This document shows, one piece after another, positions 45,227 to 53,250 of a DNA stretch of 64,000 nucleotides. Source of the stretch: Deltaproteobacteria bacterium (GTDB lineage Bacteria > Myxococcota_A > Polyangia > Polyangiales > JADJMO01); the NCBI GenBank assembly GCA_016182965.1, contig JACPFM010000041.1, positions 71,392 to 135,391 on the forward strand. Reading direction: 5' to 3'. The notes beneath the pieces were generated by a model. That model had not been told where the DNA came from, did no database searches, and saw nothing but the letters and a program-made list of their open reading frames with translations. Position 1 is the stretch's first letter; each line of letters starts with the position of its first letter. Both the position numbers and the translations under genes were made by a program.

Positions 45227-46720
45227 TCAGGCCGTGCCCTTGTCGATGCGCGAGCCGACGGAGTGCTTCCGGCCGTAGGCGAAGTAGATCACGAACCCGA
45301 GCAGCAGCCAGCCGACGAGCCGGAGCCAGTTCTCCATCGGCAGCGAGAGCATCAGCATCAAGCAGCTGAGGATGCCGAGGATAGGCACCAGCGGCACGAA
45401 CGGCGTGCGGAACGGCCGGGGGACGTGCGGGTGGCTCTTGCGCATGATGAGCACCGCCGCGCACACGATGAGGAACGCGAGCAGCGTGCCGATGTTCACC
45501 AGCTCGGCGAGGACGCGCAGCGGCAGGAGCGCCGCCATCAGGCCGACGAACACGCCGGTGAGCATGGTCGACTTGTGCGGCGTGCGGAACTTCTCGTGGA
45601 TGGCGCCGAAGAACCCGGTGGGCACGAGCCCGTCGCGCGCCATCGCGAGCATCACGCGCGGCTGGCTGAGCATCAGCACGAGGAGCACGCTGGTGATGCC
45701 GGTGAGGCCGCCGATGGAGATCAGCAGCTGCGCCCACTTGACCCCGACCTGACCGAACGCGTCGGAGATCGGCGCGTTGATGTCGATCTTGTCGTACGGG
45801 ATCATCCCCGTGATCACCGCGGTCACCGCGATGTAGAGGATCGTGCAGACGATGAGCGACGCGATGATCCCGATGGGGATGTCGCGCTTCGGGTTCTTCG
45901 CCTCCTCGGCGTGCGTCGAGACCGAGTCGAACCCGATGTACGCGAAGAAGATCATCCCCGCGCCCGCGAGCATCCCCCGGGGGACGCCACCCGGGCCGAG
46001 GTCGCCGAAGGTGATCTTCCCGAAGAAGCTGAAGCCGCCCCAGCCGTACGGCGCCATCGGCTGCCAGTTCTTCGGCTGCACGTATCGCGCGCCGAGCCCG
46101 ATGACGAGGAGCACGACGAGGAGCTTGATCACCACCATCAGGGTGTTGACCCAGGCGCTCTCGCGGATGCCCTTGACGAGGACCGCGGTCACCACGCCCG
46201 CGATCAGCAGCGCGGGCAGGTCGAGGATGGCGCCCGTGGCGACCAGCTTGCCGGTGGCGAGGTCGTAGTCGAACGGCGCGTTGCCGAGGGCCCGCGGGAA
46301 ATGGACGCCGAACAGCGAGGCGAAGTCCTGGAAGTAGTGCGACCAGCCGTGGGCCACGGTCGCCGAGCCGACCGCGTACTCGAGGATGAGGTCCCAGCCG
46401 ATGATCCACGCGAACAGCTCGCCGAGCGTCGCGTACGCGTAGGTGTACGCGGAGCCCGCGATGGGCACCATCGACGCGAACTCGGCGTAACACAGGGCGG
46501 CGAACACGCAGGTGAGGCCGGCGACGACGAAGGAGATCATCAGGGCCGGGCCGGCCTTGTCGTGCGCGGCGACGCCGGTCAGCACGAAGATGCCCGTGCC
46601 GATGATCGCGCCGACGCCCAGGCTCGTCAGGCCGAGGGGGCCGAGCACCCGGTGCAGGCGGTTCTCGCCCTCCGCCTCGGCCATCAACATCTCGAACGGC
46701 TTCTTCGTGAATAGACCCAT
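45227..46720 (-). CDS. APC-superfamily amino acid permease (cationic amino acid transporter-like)
   Basis: 497 residues with about 12-13 helices. LGVGAIIGTGIFVLTGVAA (helix 1, substrate-binding unwound G-x-G), FAALCYAEFASMVPIAGSAYTYAYATLGE, FFAYIGFDSVSTHAEEAKNPKRDIPIGI and LSQPRVMLAMARDGLVP are typical of the CAT/YfnA group. It imports amino acids by proton- or exchange-driven transport. GAGGACACG precedes the ATG. It is divergent from the double ATP-grasp gene with 169 bp between; a 17-bp palindrome lies in that gap, so common control is possible. Confidence 0.93.
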   Translation of the reverse strand: MGLFTKKPFEMLMAEAEGENRLHRVLGPLGLTSLGVGAIIGTGIFVLTGVAAHDKAGPALMISFVVAGLTCVFAALCYAEFASMVPIAGSAYTYAYATLGELFAWIIGWDLILEYAVGSATVAHGWSHYFQDFASLFGVHFPRALGNAPFDYDLATGKLVATGAILDLPALLIAGVVTAVLVKGIRESAWVNTLMVVIKLLVVLLVIGLGARYVQPKNWQPMAPYGWGGFSFFGKITFGDLGPGGVPRGMLAGAGMIFFAYIGFDSVSTHAEEAKNPKRDIPIGIIASLIVCTILYIAVTAVITGMIPYDKIDINAPISDAFGQVGVKWAQLLISIGGLTGITSVLLVLMLSQPRVMLAMARDGLVPTGFFGAIHEKFRTPHKSTMLTGVFVGLMAALLPLRVLAELVNIGTLLAFLIVCAAVLIMRKSHPHVPRPFRTPFVPLVPILGILSCLMLMLSLPMENWLRLVGWLLLGFVIYFAYGRKHSVGSRIDKGTA

Positions 46721-46815
46721 CGTGTCCTCGTGCTCCGCCTCGACTCGGCGGCGCGCGAGACTAACCCGAAACGAGCCGCTGTGTCGTGCGGCTGCGCACG
46801 ATGCCGGGGCGCCCG

Positions 46816-46832
46816 TCGTGCAAGTTGCACGA
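46816..46832. promoter_or_regulatory. 17-bp palindrome TCGTGCAAGTTGCACGA between permease and ATP-grasp genes
   Basis: Perfect palindrome with one central base, 57 bases before the double ATP-grasp ATG and 95 bases before the permease ATG. A similar site (CGTGCAATCTGCACG) lies at 56666. Likely a transcription factor site; which protein binds is unknown. Confidence 0.55.
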
Positions 46833-46889
46833 TGGGTCGAAACGACGTTGAACGCCGGGAATTCGCCTCCCAGACTCGCCGGCGATCGC

Positions 46890-48896
46890 ATGAAGATCGC
46901 GCTGACCTACGACGTGCGGGTGCACGGGGGCGAGGGCGAGGCCGAGTACGACGACCCCTCGACGATCCGCGCGATCGTCGCGTCGTTGCAGCGCCTCGGA
47001 CACCACGTGGACGAGGTCGAGGCGGGAGGGCCGTCGACGCGCGTCGTCGCACGGCTCGAGGCGTCGACGCCCGACCTGGTGTTGAACATCGCCGAGGGGC
47101 GCCGCGGGCGGCTGCGCGAGGCGTTCTACCCGGCGCTGCTCGCCGAGCTCGGGCTTCCGTTCACCGGCTCCGACGCGTACGCGTGCGCGATCTCGCTCGA
47201 CAAGAGCCTGACCAAGCTGAAGCTCGAGCGCGCCGGCGTTCCGGTGCCGCGCGGCGTCTTCCACGACGGCTCGGCGCCCTTCGACCCGACGGGCCTGCGT
47301 CTGCCCTTGATCGTGAAGCCGAACTTCGAGGGCAGCTCGGTCGGCATCGGGCCGGACTCGATCGTGACGCGCCTCGAGGACCTCGCGCCGCGCGTCGAGC
47401 GCGCGCTCGCCGCCTTCCCCGAGGGGGTCGTCGTCGAGGAGTACGTCGAGGGCAAGGACGTGGTCGTCGCGTTGCTCGAGCGCCCGCGTGGTCGCTCGGT
47501 CCTGCCGCCCGCGGAGTACGTGTATCCGGCGCCCGAGAGCGGCTTCTCGATGTACGACTACGCGCGTCGCGAGCAGCGCGACGACCTCGAGGTCCGCGCC
47601 CCGGCCGATCTGCCGAGCGAGACCCGCGCCCGCGTCGAGGCGCTCGCGGACCGGGCGTTCCGCGCGCTCGGCGCGCGCGACTTCGGGCAGCTCGACTTCC
47701 GCGTCACCCCGGCCGGCGAGGTGTTCTTCCTCGAGGTCGATCCCCTGCCGAGCCTCGCCGACGACGGCACGTTCATGGCCCTCGCGCGCGGCGCCGGGCT
47801 GCCTCATCTCGACGCGGTCCTCTCGGCGATCATCGCGAGCGCGTGCGCGCGCCAGGGCGTCGCGCCGAGGCCGTCGCGCAGCAAGCGCAACGCCCTGCGC
47901 GTCGGCCTCGCGTTCAACCTCAAGCGGATCAAGCCGGGGTTCGGGGGCGTCGACGACGATCACGCCGAGTACGATTCGCCGACGACCGTGGGCGCCATCC
48001 GCGACGCGATCGCGTCGCACGGCCACGAGGTCGTCGATCTCGAGGCGACGCCGGAGCTCGCCGGCACGCTCGGCGCCATGGGCGTCGACCTCGTGTTCAA
48101 CGTCGCCGAGGGCCAGCGCGGTCGCAACCGCGAGTCGCAGGTCCCCGCGCTCTGCGAGCTGCTCGGCATCCCGTACACCGGCTCCGATCCGGCCACGCTC
48201 GCCATCGCGCTCGACAAGGGCCTGGCCAAGCGCATCTGCCGGCAGGCGGGCGTCCGCACGCCCGATTGGTTCTTCATGAAGACGGGGAAGGAGAAGATCC
48301 CCAAGGGCTTCGAGTTCCCGCTCATCGTGAAGCCGGTCGCCGAGGGCTCCTCCAAGGGCGTGCTCGGATCGGCCGTGGCGCGCGACGAGCGCGCGCTGCG
48401 CGAGAAGGCGGCGGCCATCGCCGCCCGCTACCAGCAGCCGGCGCTGGTCGAGGCCTACCTCCCGGGCCGCGAGTTCACCGTCGCGCTGCTCGGCGAGCGG
48501 CGCCCGCGCGTGCTGCCGCCGATGGAGATCGTCTTCACCCGCAAGGACGTCGAGCACCCGGTCTACGAGTTCGATCACAAGCTCGAGCCGACGGAGGACA
48601 TCCGCTACGAGTCCCCTGCCCGCATCCCACCGGAGCTGCAGCGCGACATCGAGGGGGTGGCCCGCGACGCGTTCGTGGCGCTCGGCTGCCGAGACGTCGC
48701 CCGCGTCGACGTCCGGCTCGACGGCGAGGGGCACGCGCACTTCATCGAGTGCAACCCGCTGCCCGGGCTCACGCCCGACTGGTCGGACATCTGCCTCATC
48801 GGCAAGGGCGTCGGCCTCGACTACCGCTCCCTGATCGGCGAGATCATGGCGCCGGCCATCCGGCGGCTGAAGGACCAGCAGCGAAGCGGAGCATGA
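46890..48896 (+). CDS. Tandem double ATP-grasp (D-Ala-D-Ala ligase-like) protein
   Basis: 668 residues made of two homologous ATP-grasp ligase units. Unit 1 (1-325) has LPFTGSDAYACAISLDKS, KPNFEGSSVGIG, YVEGKDVVVALL and FFLEVDPLPSLADD. Unit 2 (335-655) has IPYTGSDPATLAIALDKG, KPVAEGSSKGV, YLPGREFTVALLG and HFIECNPLPGLTPD. Unit 2 has the E-x-N metal-binding pair of Ddl enzymes; in unit 1 the Asn is Asp. Such enzymes join a carboxylate, activated as acyl-phosphate, to an amine. The fusion suggests two linked ligation steps or a pseudo-dimer. It overlaps the GNAT gene by 4 bases (ATGA). Confidence 0.92.
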   Translation: MKIALTYDVRVHGGEGEAEYDDPSTIRAIVASLQRLGHHVDEVEAGGPSTRVVARLEASTPDLVLNIAEGRRGRLREAFYPALLAELGLPFTGSDAYACAISLDKSLTKLKLERAGVPVPRGVFHDGSAPFDPTGLRLPLIVKPNFEGSSVGIGPDSIVTRLEDLAPRVERALAAFPEGVVVEEYVEGKDVVVALLERPRGRSVLPPAEYVYPAPESGFSMYDYARREQRDDLEVRAPADLPSETRARVEALADRAFRALGARDFGQLDFRVTPAGEVFFLEVDPLPSLADDGTFMALARGAGLPHLDAVLSAIIASACARQGVAPRPSRSKRNALRVGLAFNLKRIKPGFGGVDDDHAEYDSPTTVGAIRDAIASHGHEVVDLEATPELAGTLGAMGVDLVFNVAEGQRGRNRESQVPALCELLGIPYTGSDPATLAIALDKGLAKRICRQAGVRTPDWFFMKTGKEKIPKGFEFPLIVKPVAEGSSKGVLGSAVARDERALREKAAAIAARYQQPALVEAYLPGREFTVALLGERRPRVLPPMEIVFTRKDVEHPVYEFDHKLEPTEDIRYESPARIPPELQRDIEGVARDAFVALGCRDVARVDVRLDGEGHAHFIECNPLPGLTPDWSDICLIGKGVGLDYRSLIGEIMAPAIRRLKDQQRSGA

Positions 48897-49462
48897 CCAC
48901 CCTCTCCTGGACGCGCGACGGCCGCGTCTTCCGCGCCGTCGAGCCGGACGAGGCGCTCGTCGCGGCGCACGCCGAGACGCTCCGCGATTGGTACAACCTG
49001 CCGGCGAACGCGCAGCTGATGGGCAACACCGTCGAGATGACGACGGACGACGTCCTCGAGTACTGGGCGACCGTCGCCGATCGCTCCGCGCGCAGCTTCC
49101 TCCTCTTCGTCGACGGCGCGCTCGCCGGCGACGCGGATCTGCGCAACATCGAGCACGGGCGCGCCGAGTACGCCGTCATGATCGGACCGCTCGGGCTGCA
49201 GGGTCAGGGCCTCGGTCGCACGTTCTCGGCGATGGTCCACGTCTTCGGCTTCCGCGTGCTCGGCCTCGAGCGCGTCTACGTCGAGCTGAAGCCCGAGAAC
49301 GTGCGCGTCCACCGCATGGACCTCCGCCTCGGGTACGCGCCCGACCACTCGCCGCACGCGCGCTCGCTCGCCGAGGACCCGTCGGCGATCACCATGTCCA
49401 TCGATCGCGCGGCGTTCGAGCGCGCGCAGCCCGAGGCGATGCGCGACGTCATCTGGAGCTGA
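48893..49462 (+). CDS. GNAT-family N-acetyltransferase
   Basis: 189 residues. FLLFVDGALAGDADLRNI, EYAVMIGPLGLQGQGLGRTF (the Q/R-x-x-G-x-G acetyl-CoA loop) and VYVELKPENVRVHRMDLRLGY are the usual GNAT blocks of the RimJ/RimL-like type. It starts inside the stop of the double ATP-grasp gene (ATGA), so both are co-translated. A role in acylating the ligation product or giving self-protection is inferred from context. A heptamer repeat block follows. Confidence 0.9.
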   Translation: MTTLSWTRDGRVFRAVEPDEALVAAHAETLRDWYNLPANAQLMGNTVEMTTDDVLEYWATVADRSARSFLLFVDGALAGDADLRNIEHGRAEYAVMIGPLGLQGQGLGRTFSAMVHVFGFRVLGLERVYVELKPENVRVHRMDLRLGYAPDHSPHARSLAEDPSAITMSIDRAAFERAQPEAMRDVIWS

Positions 49463-49466
49463 CTGG

Positions 49467-49557
49467 GTCATCAGTCGTCAGTCATCAGTCGTCAGGGCGA
49501 GACGAGAAGAGCCCTGCTTTCGGCTGGGCTGACGACTGACGACTGACGACTGACGAC
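49467..49557. repeat. Inverted pair of GTC(A/G)TCA heptamer arrays
   Basis: Four heptamers alternating GTCATCA and GTCGTCA (49467-49494) face four TGACGAC units (49530-49557) across a 35-bp spacer. The block separates the convergent GNAT and MATE genes, the centre of the ATP-grasp locus. The alternation A/G is unique to this copy. Confidence 0.9.
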
Positions 49558-49608
49558 CAAGCCGACAGGGCGACAGCACGGCGTCATCCCGGAATGGCGA
49601 CCGCCGTT

Positions 49609-50991
49609 TCAGGCGAGCTCCTCGAGCTCCGCGCGATCCTTCTCGGTGACGCGTCGCGCGTAGGCGTCGAACCTCAGGTACAGCCAGGTGAGCAGGATGA
49701 TCGCCTGCACCACCAGCGTGCCGTTGATCGCCCAGATCACGCCGAGGCCGCCGAGGTGCCCGCGCCCGGCGAGGATCAGGGCGATCGGGAAGCGGCTCGA
49801 GGTGACCAGCGTGCCGATGATCAGCGGCGGAAGCGTGTTGCCGAGGCCGCCGAACGCGGAGTCGGCGATGTCGCGCGCGCCGAGGAAGGTCAGCGTGCCG
49901 GCCGCGATCAGGAGCACGCGCGTCGACACGCCCACGTACGCCGGGTCGTCGGAGAGGAACGCGACGATCGGGCCCGGCGCGACGACCAGGAGCAGGCACC
50001 CGAGCAGGGAGAACGCGGTCATCAGCCCGAGCGACCACCACACGACGCGACGGGCCATGTCGTGCCGCTCGCGCCCGACGTAGTAGCCGACCAGCGTGGC
50101 GGCGGCGGGCGCGAGGCCCTCGGTCGGGAGGTTGAGGATCTGGGTGAGCCGCTCCTCGGTGCCCTGCGCGGCCACGTACTCGACCCCGAAGCGCGCCATG
50201 TACGCGACGAGCGCGAAGCCGACCGTGGCGTGCAGCACCGCGTCGGCGGTGAGCGGCACGCCGACCCGCAGCACCGGGAAGAGCGAGCGCAGGTGCCGCA
50301 CGCGCGCCGAGAGGGGCAGCCGCATCGACGGGTCGAGGTGCCCGCGCAGCCGCAGGTGGCCGTAGGCGAGCGCGAGGGCCTCGCCGCACACCTGCGCCAT
50401 CGCGGCGCCCGGGATCCCGATCCGCGCGACCACCACGAAGGTCGGCGTGAGCACGAAGGCGACCGAGAGCGCCACGAGGTTCACCGCGAAGCTCGCCCGC
50501 GGGTGCCCGAGCCCGACGAGCGTCGCGTGGAGCGCGATGAGCCCGTAGGAGATCGGCAGACCGAGAAGCAGCACGACCAGGTACATGCGCGCGTCGGCGA
50601 AGACGTTCGCCGGCAGCCCGGACAGCCGCACGATCGACCCCGTCGCGAACAGCGCCGGAACAGCGACCATCACGCCGAGGAGCGGCGCCATCGCGGTGAC
50701 GCGTTGGCCGATCGACGCCGCCTCGCGCGGGTTCCGCTCGCCGATCAGGCGACCGATGACCGCCGACGTTCCGGCGCTCGTCAAGAGCGCGAACATGCGC
50801 ATGAACGCGAGGACGTAGCTGAGCGCGGAGACGACGGCGATCGCCGAGACGCCGAGCTTCCCCGTCCAATACACGCCGGACAGCTCGACGAGGTAGCGCA
50901 CCGACGCCGCGAGGGCGAGCGGCAGGGCGATGCGCAGGAGCCTCGTGGCGAGCGGCGCGTCCCCCTCGAGGACGTGATCGCGATCGATCAT
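49609..50991 (-). CDS. MATE-family exporter of the ATP-grasp locus
   Basis: 460 residues with 12 predicted helices. LATRLLRIALPLALAASVRYLVEL, FALLTSAGTSAVIGRLIGE, GHPRASFAVNLVALSVAFVLTP, GLAPAAATLVGYYVGRERHD and DIADSAFGGLGNTLPPLIIG fit MATE proteins. It exports organic solutes against a Na+ or H+ gradient. The ATG overlaps the stop of the upstream methyltransferase gene (ATGA), the last link of a five-gene operon, so it most likely exports the product of the ligases. Intact, unlike the MATE gene at 4.9 kb. Confidence 0.92.
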   Translation of the reverse strand: MIDRDHVLEGDAPLATRLLRIALPLALAASVRYLVELSGVYWTGKLGVSAIAVVSALSYVLAFMRMFALLTSAGTSAVIGRLIGERNPREAASIGQRVTAMAPLLGVMVAVPALFATGSIVRLSGLPANVFADARMYLVVLLLGLPISYGLIALHATLVGLGHPRASFAVNLVALSVAFVLTPTFVVVARIGIPGAAMAQVCGEALALAYGHLRLRGHLDPSMRLPLSARVRHLRSLFPVLRVGVPLTADAVLHATVGFALVAYMARFGVEYVAAQGTEERLTQILNLPTEGLAPAAATLVGYYVGRERHDMARRVVWWSLGLMTAFSLLGCLLLVVAPGPIVAFLSDDPAYVGVSTRVLLIAAGTLTFLGARDIADSAFGGLGNTLPPLIIGTLVTSSRFPIALILAGRGHLGGLGVIWAINGTLVVQAIILLTWLYLRFDAYARRVTEKDRAELEELA

Positions 50992-52223
50992 CCGCTCCGC
51001 CGCAGCACGAGGATGGTGCGCCACGCGCCGGCCTGGTCGACCGAGACGTCGAGCTGGAAATCGCCGAGGATCGCGGCGACCTCGAAGAGGCCGCTCTTCT
51101 CGACGATGCGCCGCCACGCGGCCGCGTCGGGGACCAGCCAGCGCTCCTGCTGGTGGAGCGTGGAGACGAGCACGCCGCGCGAGACGTCGGTGCAGCGGAC
51201 GTCGAGGCTCGCCGGCACGGTGCCGTCCTTCGCGCGGAGCTTCGGATCGAGCATGAAGCGCGAGTGGATGGCGAACCGATCGCGCAGCTCCGTCCAGGCG
51301 ACGACCTTCGAGTCGTCGAGATCCGAGGGGTGCGTCGCCTCGATCACGTGCACGCCCGAGGCGGCGAGGATGGACGCCGCCGCCTCGAGGTGCGCGATCA
51401 TCCCGGCCTCGCTCGACAGCCGGTGCACCGCCGACAGCATGGTGAACGAGAGGTCGACGATCGGGCCGTCGAGCGGCGCGTCGAGCGGCGCCGCGATGAA
51501 GCGGAAGCCCGCCCGCCCCCGGTGCGCGTCGCCGAGGCGCTGACCGAGCTCCAGCAGCTCCGCGTCGTCCTCGATGCCGACGCCCTCGATGCCGACGTCG
51601 GCGAAGGCGTGGAGGTGGCGGCCCGCGCCGCACGCCCACGAGGCGACGCGCGCGACGGGCCTTTGACCGTGGACACGCGCGCACGCGAGCAGGAACTCGC
51701 GCTCGGCGGCGAAGTCGCGGTACCCGAACGCCGCGTCGTAGAGCGCCGCGCCGGACGTCGGTTCGACCGGCAGCGCCGCGATCGGCGCGAAGCTCGACGC
51801 GTAGACCAGCAGATCGTCGTCGGGTCCGTAGAACGTGGGGACCCTGCCGCGGCGCTCCAGCCCGGCGGCCTCGAGGACGCTCGGATCGAGCCCGCTACGG
51901 TGCACCGCGCCGCCGACGAAGCGGAGGAACGCGGGCCCGTCGGCCGCCACGGCCACGCGCACCGCGTCGACGAGGCCGGTCACGTGCGCGACCACGTCGC
52001 CGATCGGGCGCACGAGCAGCCAGGAGATCTCGAAGCCGGCATAGGCGAACGGCACGCGCGCGAAGCACACGACGCCGATCAACCGCTCGTTCTCGAGCAA
52101 CAGCCGGGTGCCGGACTCCGACAGCGTCTCGCGGAACGCCGCGCGCGCGTCGGATTTCATCGGCATGTCGTCGAGGAAGCGATCGATGCGCGAGACGTCG
52201 CCCGCGCGCAGCTCACGGATCAT
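50988..52223 (-). CDS. GNAT-like - SAM-dependent methyltransferase fusion
   Basis: 411 residues. The N-terminal part (1-140) has a GNAT-like build (MIRELRAGDVSRIDRFLDDM, ERLIGVVCFARVPFAYAGFEI). The C-terminal part (about 150-411) is a class I methyltransferase: motif I is VASWACGAGRHLHAFADVG with the acidic end of strand 2 in GIEGVGIEDD; PIVDLSFTMLSAVHRL lies at motif IV. It overlaps the ATP-grasp gene by 11 bases and the MATE gene by 4 bases. The acetyl-CoA loop is not clear, so the first domain may only bind substrate. Likely a tailoring enzyme; substrate unknown. Confidence 0.82.
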   Translation of the reverse strand: MIRELRAGDVSRIDRFLDDMPMKSDARAAFRETLSESGTRLLLENERLIGVVCFARVPFAYAGFEISWLLVRPIGDVVAHVTGLVDAVRVAVAADGPAFLRFVGGAVHRSGLDPSVLEAAGLERRGRVPTFYGPDDDLLVYASSFAPIAALPVEPTSGAALYDAAFGYRDFAAEREFLLACARVHGQRPVARVASWACGAGRHLHAFADVGIEGVGIEDDAELLELGQRLGDAHRGRAGFRFIAAPLDAPLDGPIVDLSFTMLSAVHRLSSEAGMIAHLEAAASILAASGVHVIEATHPSDLDDSKVVAWTELRDRFAIHSRFMLDPKLRAKDGTVPASLDVRCTDVSRGVLVSTLHQQERWLVPDAAAWRRIVEKSGLFEVAAILGDFQLDVSVDQAGAWRTILVLRRSG

Positions 52224-53250
52224 CCGCCCCTCCGGCTGTGGCCGCGCTCTTCGGCGGCAGCGTCTCGCTCGCGGGCGACAACGCCCGACGGAGAGCGCCG
52301 CCGACGAGGAGCGACAGCGCCTGCGCGCGATCGAGCCCGGTGCGACGCGCCGCGCGCATGAAGGCGCCTTCGTGCCCGAGATCGCAGTTGGGGTTCACGT
52401 CGATCACCCGCGGCTCGCCGCGCGCGTCGAGCCGCAGATCGACGCGCCCGTAGTCGCGCAGGCCGAGCACCGAGAACGTGCGACGCGCCGTGGCGACGAT
52501 GCGCCGCACGATCGCCGGATCGACCGCGGCGGTCACCGGCCGGGTGGCGACGTAGTCGATCGAGTCCGGCTCCCACTTCGCCGCGTAGGTGAGGATGGTA
52601 GGGCCTCCGTCGAGCGCGAGGTCGAACGAGATCTCGCCGGGCCACAGCGCGCGCGGCTCCGGGTAGCCGACGAACGAGACGGAGATCTCGCGCCCGGGGA
52701 TGTACTCCTGCACGACCGCGGGCTGCGCGTGCGCCGCGACGCACGCGTCGACGCGCGCGCGGGCGGAGTCGCGGTCGTGCACGATCGACGACCCGTCGAT
52801 GCCGACCGACCCGTCCTCCCGATCGGGCTTCACGATCGCCGGGAGCGGGAAGTCGCCGAGCTCCGCGCCCGACCCCACGCGACGGCTGATCGGCACCGCC
52901 ACCCCCGACCGGCGCAGGAGGTCGTTGCACTCGAACTTGTGCAGGCAAGTGCGCAGCGCCTCGCGCGGGCTGCCGGTGTACGCCACGCCGAGGCGCTCGA
53001 GCACCACCGGCACCAGCGACTCGTAGCGGCTGCTGCCGTCGAGCGTCTCGCAGAGGTTGAGCACGATCGTCGGGTGCGCGGAGCGCACGGCGCGCTCCAG
53101 CTCGGGGACGGTGCGCACCGCTGCGTGGCTCACGTCGTAGCCGAGCTCGAACGCGAGGCACGAGAAGAGCTCGGAGACGACGTCATCGACCTTCACGTCG
53201 GGCGGGGCGTCGGCAGCGGCAGCGGCGGAGACGATGAGGATGCGGGTCAC
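52213..53250 (-). CDS. Third ATP-grasp ligase (D-Ala-D-Ala ligase-like)
   Basis: 345 residues from a GTG. VAYTGSPREALRTCLHKFEC, IVKPDREDGSVGIDG, EYIPGREISVSFVGY, DYGRVDLRLDARG and VIDVNPNCDLG follow the order of Ddl-type ATP-grasp ligases; the last has D-x-N where most have E-x-N. It shares the fold but not close sequence with the two units of the double protein. It probably adds a residue to the same product. The start overlaps the histidine kinase stop (GTGA) and the end overlaps the fusion gene by 11 bases. Confidence 0.9.
   Translation of the reverse strand: MTRILIVSAAAAADAPPDVKVDDVVSELFSCLAFELGYDVSHAAVRTVPELERAVRSAHPTIVLNLCETLDGSSRYESLVPVVLERLGVAYTGSPREALRTCLHKFECNDLLRRSGVAVPISRRVGSGAELGDFPLPAIVKPDREDGSVGIDGSSIVHDRDSARARVDACVAAHAQPAVVQEYIPGREISVSFVGYPEPRALWPGEISFDLALDGGPTILTYAAKWEPDSIDYVATRPVTAAVDPAIVRRIVATARRTFSVLGLRDYGRVDLRLDARGEPRVIDVNPNCDLGHEGAFMRAARRTGLDRAQALSLLVGGALRRALSPASETLPPKSAATAGGADDP

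Noticed and set aside
46806..46822. Sigma-54 promoter GGGGCGCCCGTCGTGCA before the double ATP-grasp gene
   Set aside because: The GG-N10-GC spacing fits, but the flanking bases match the consensus poorly and it overlaps the palindrome. It would need transcript mapping.
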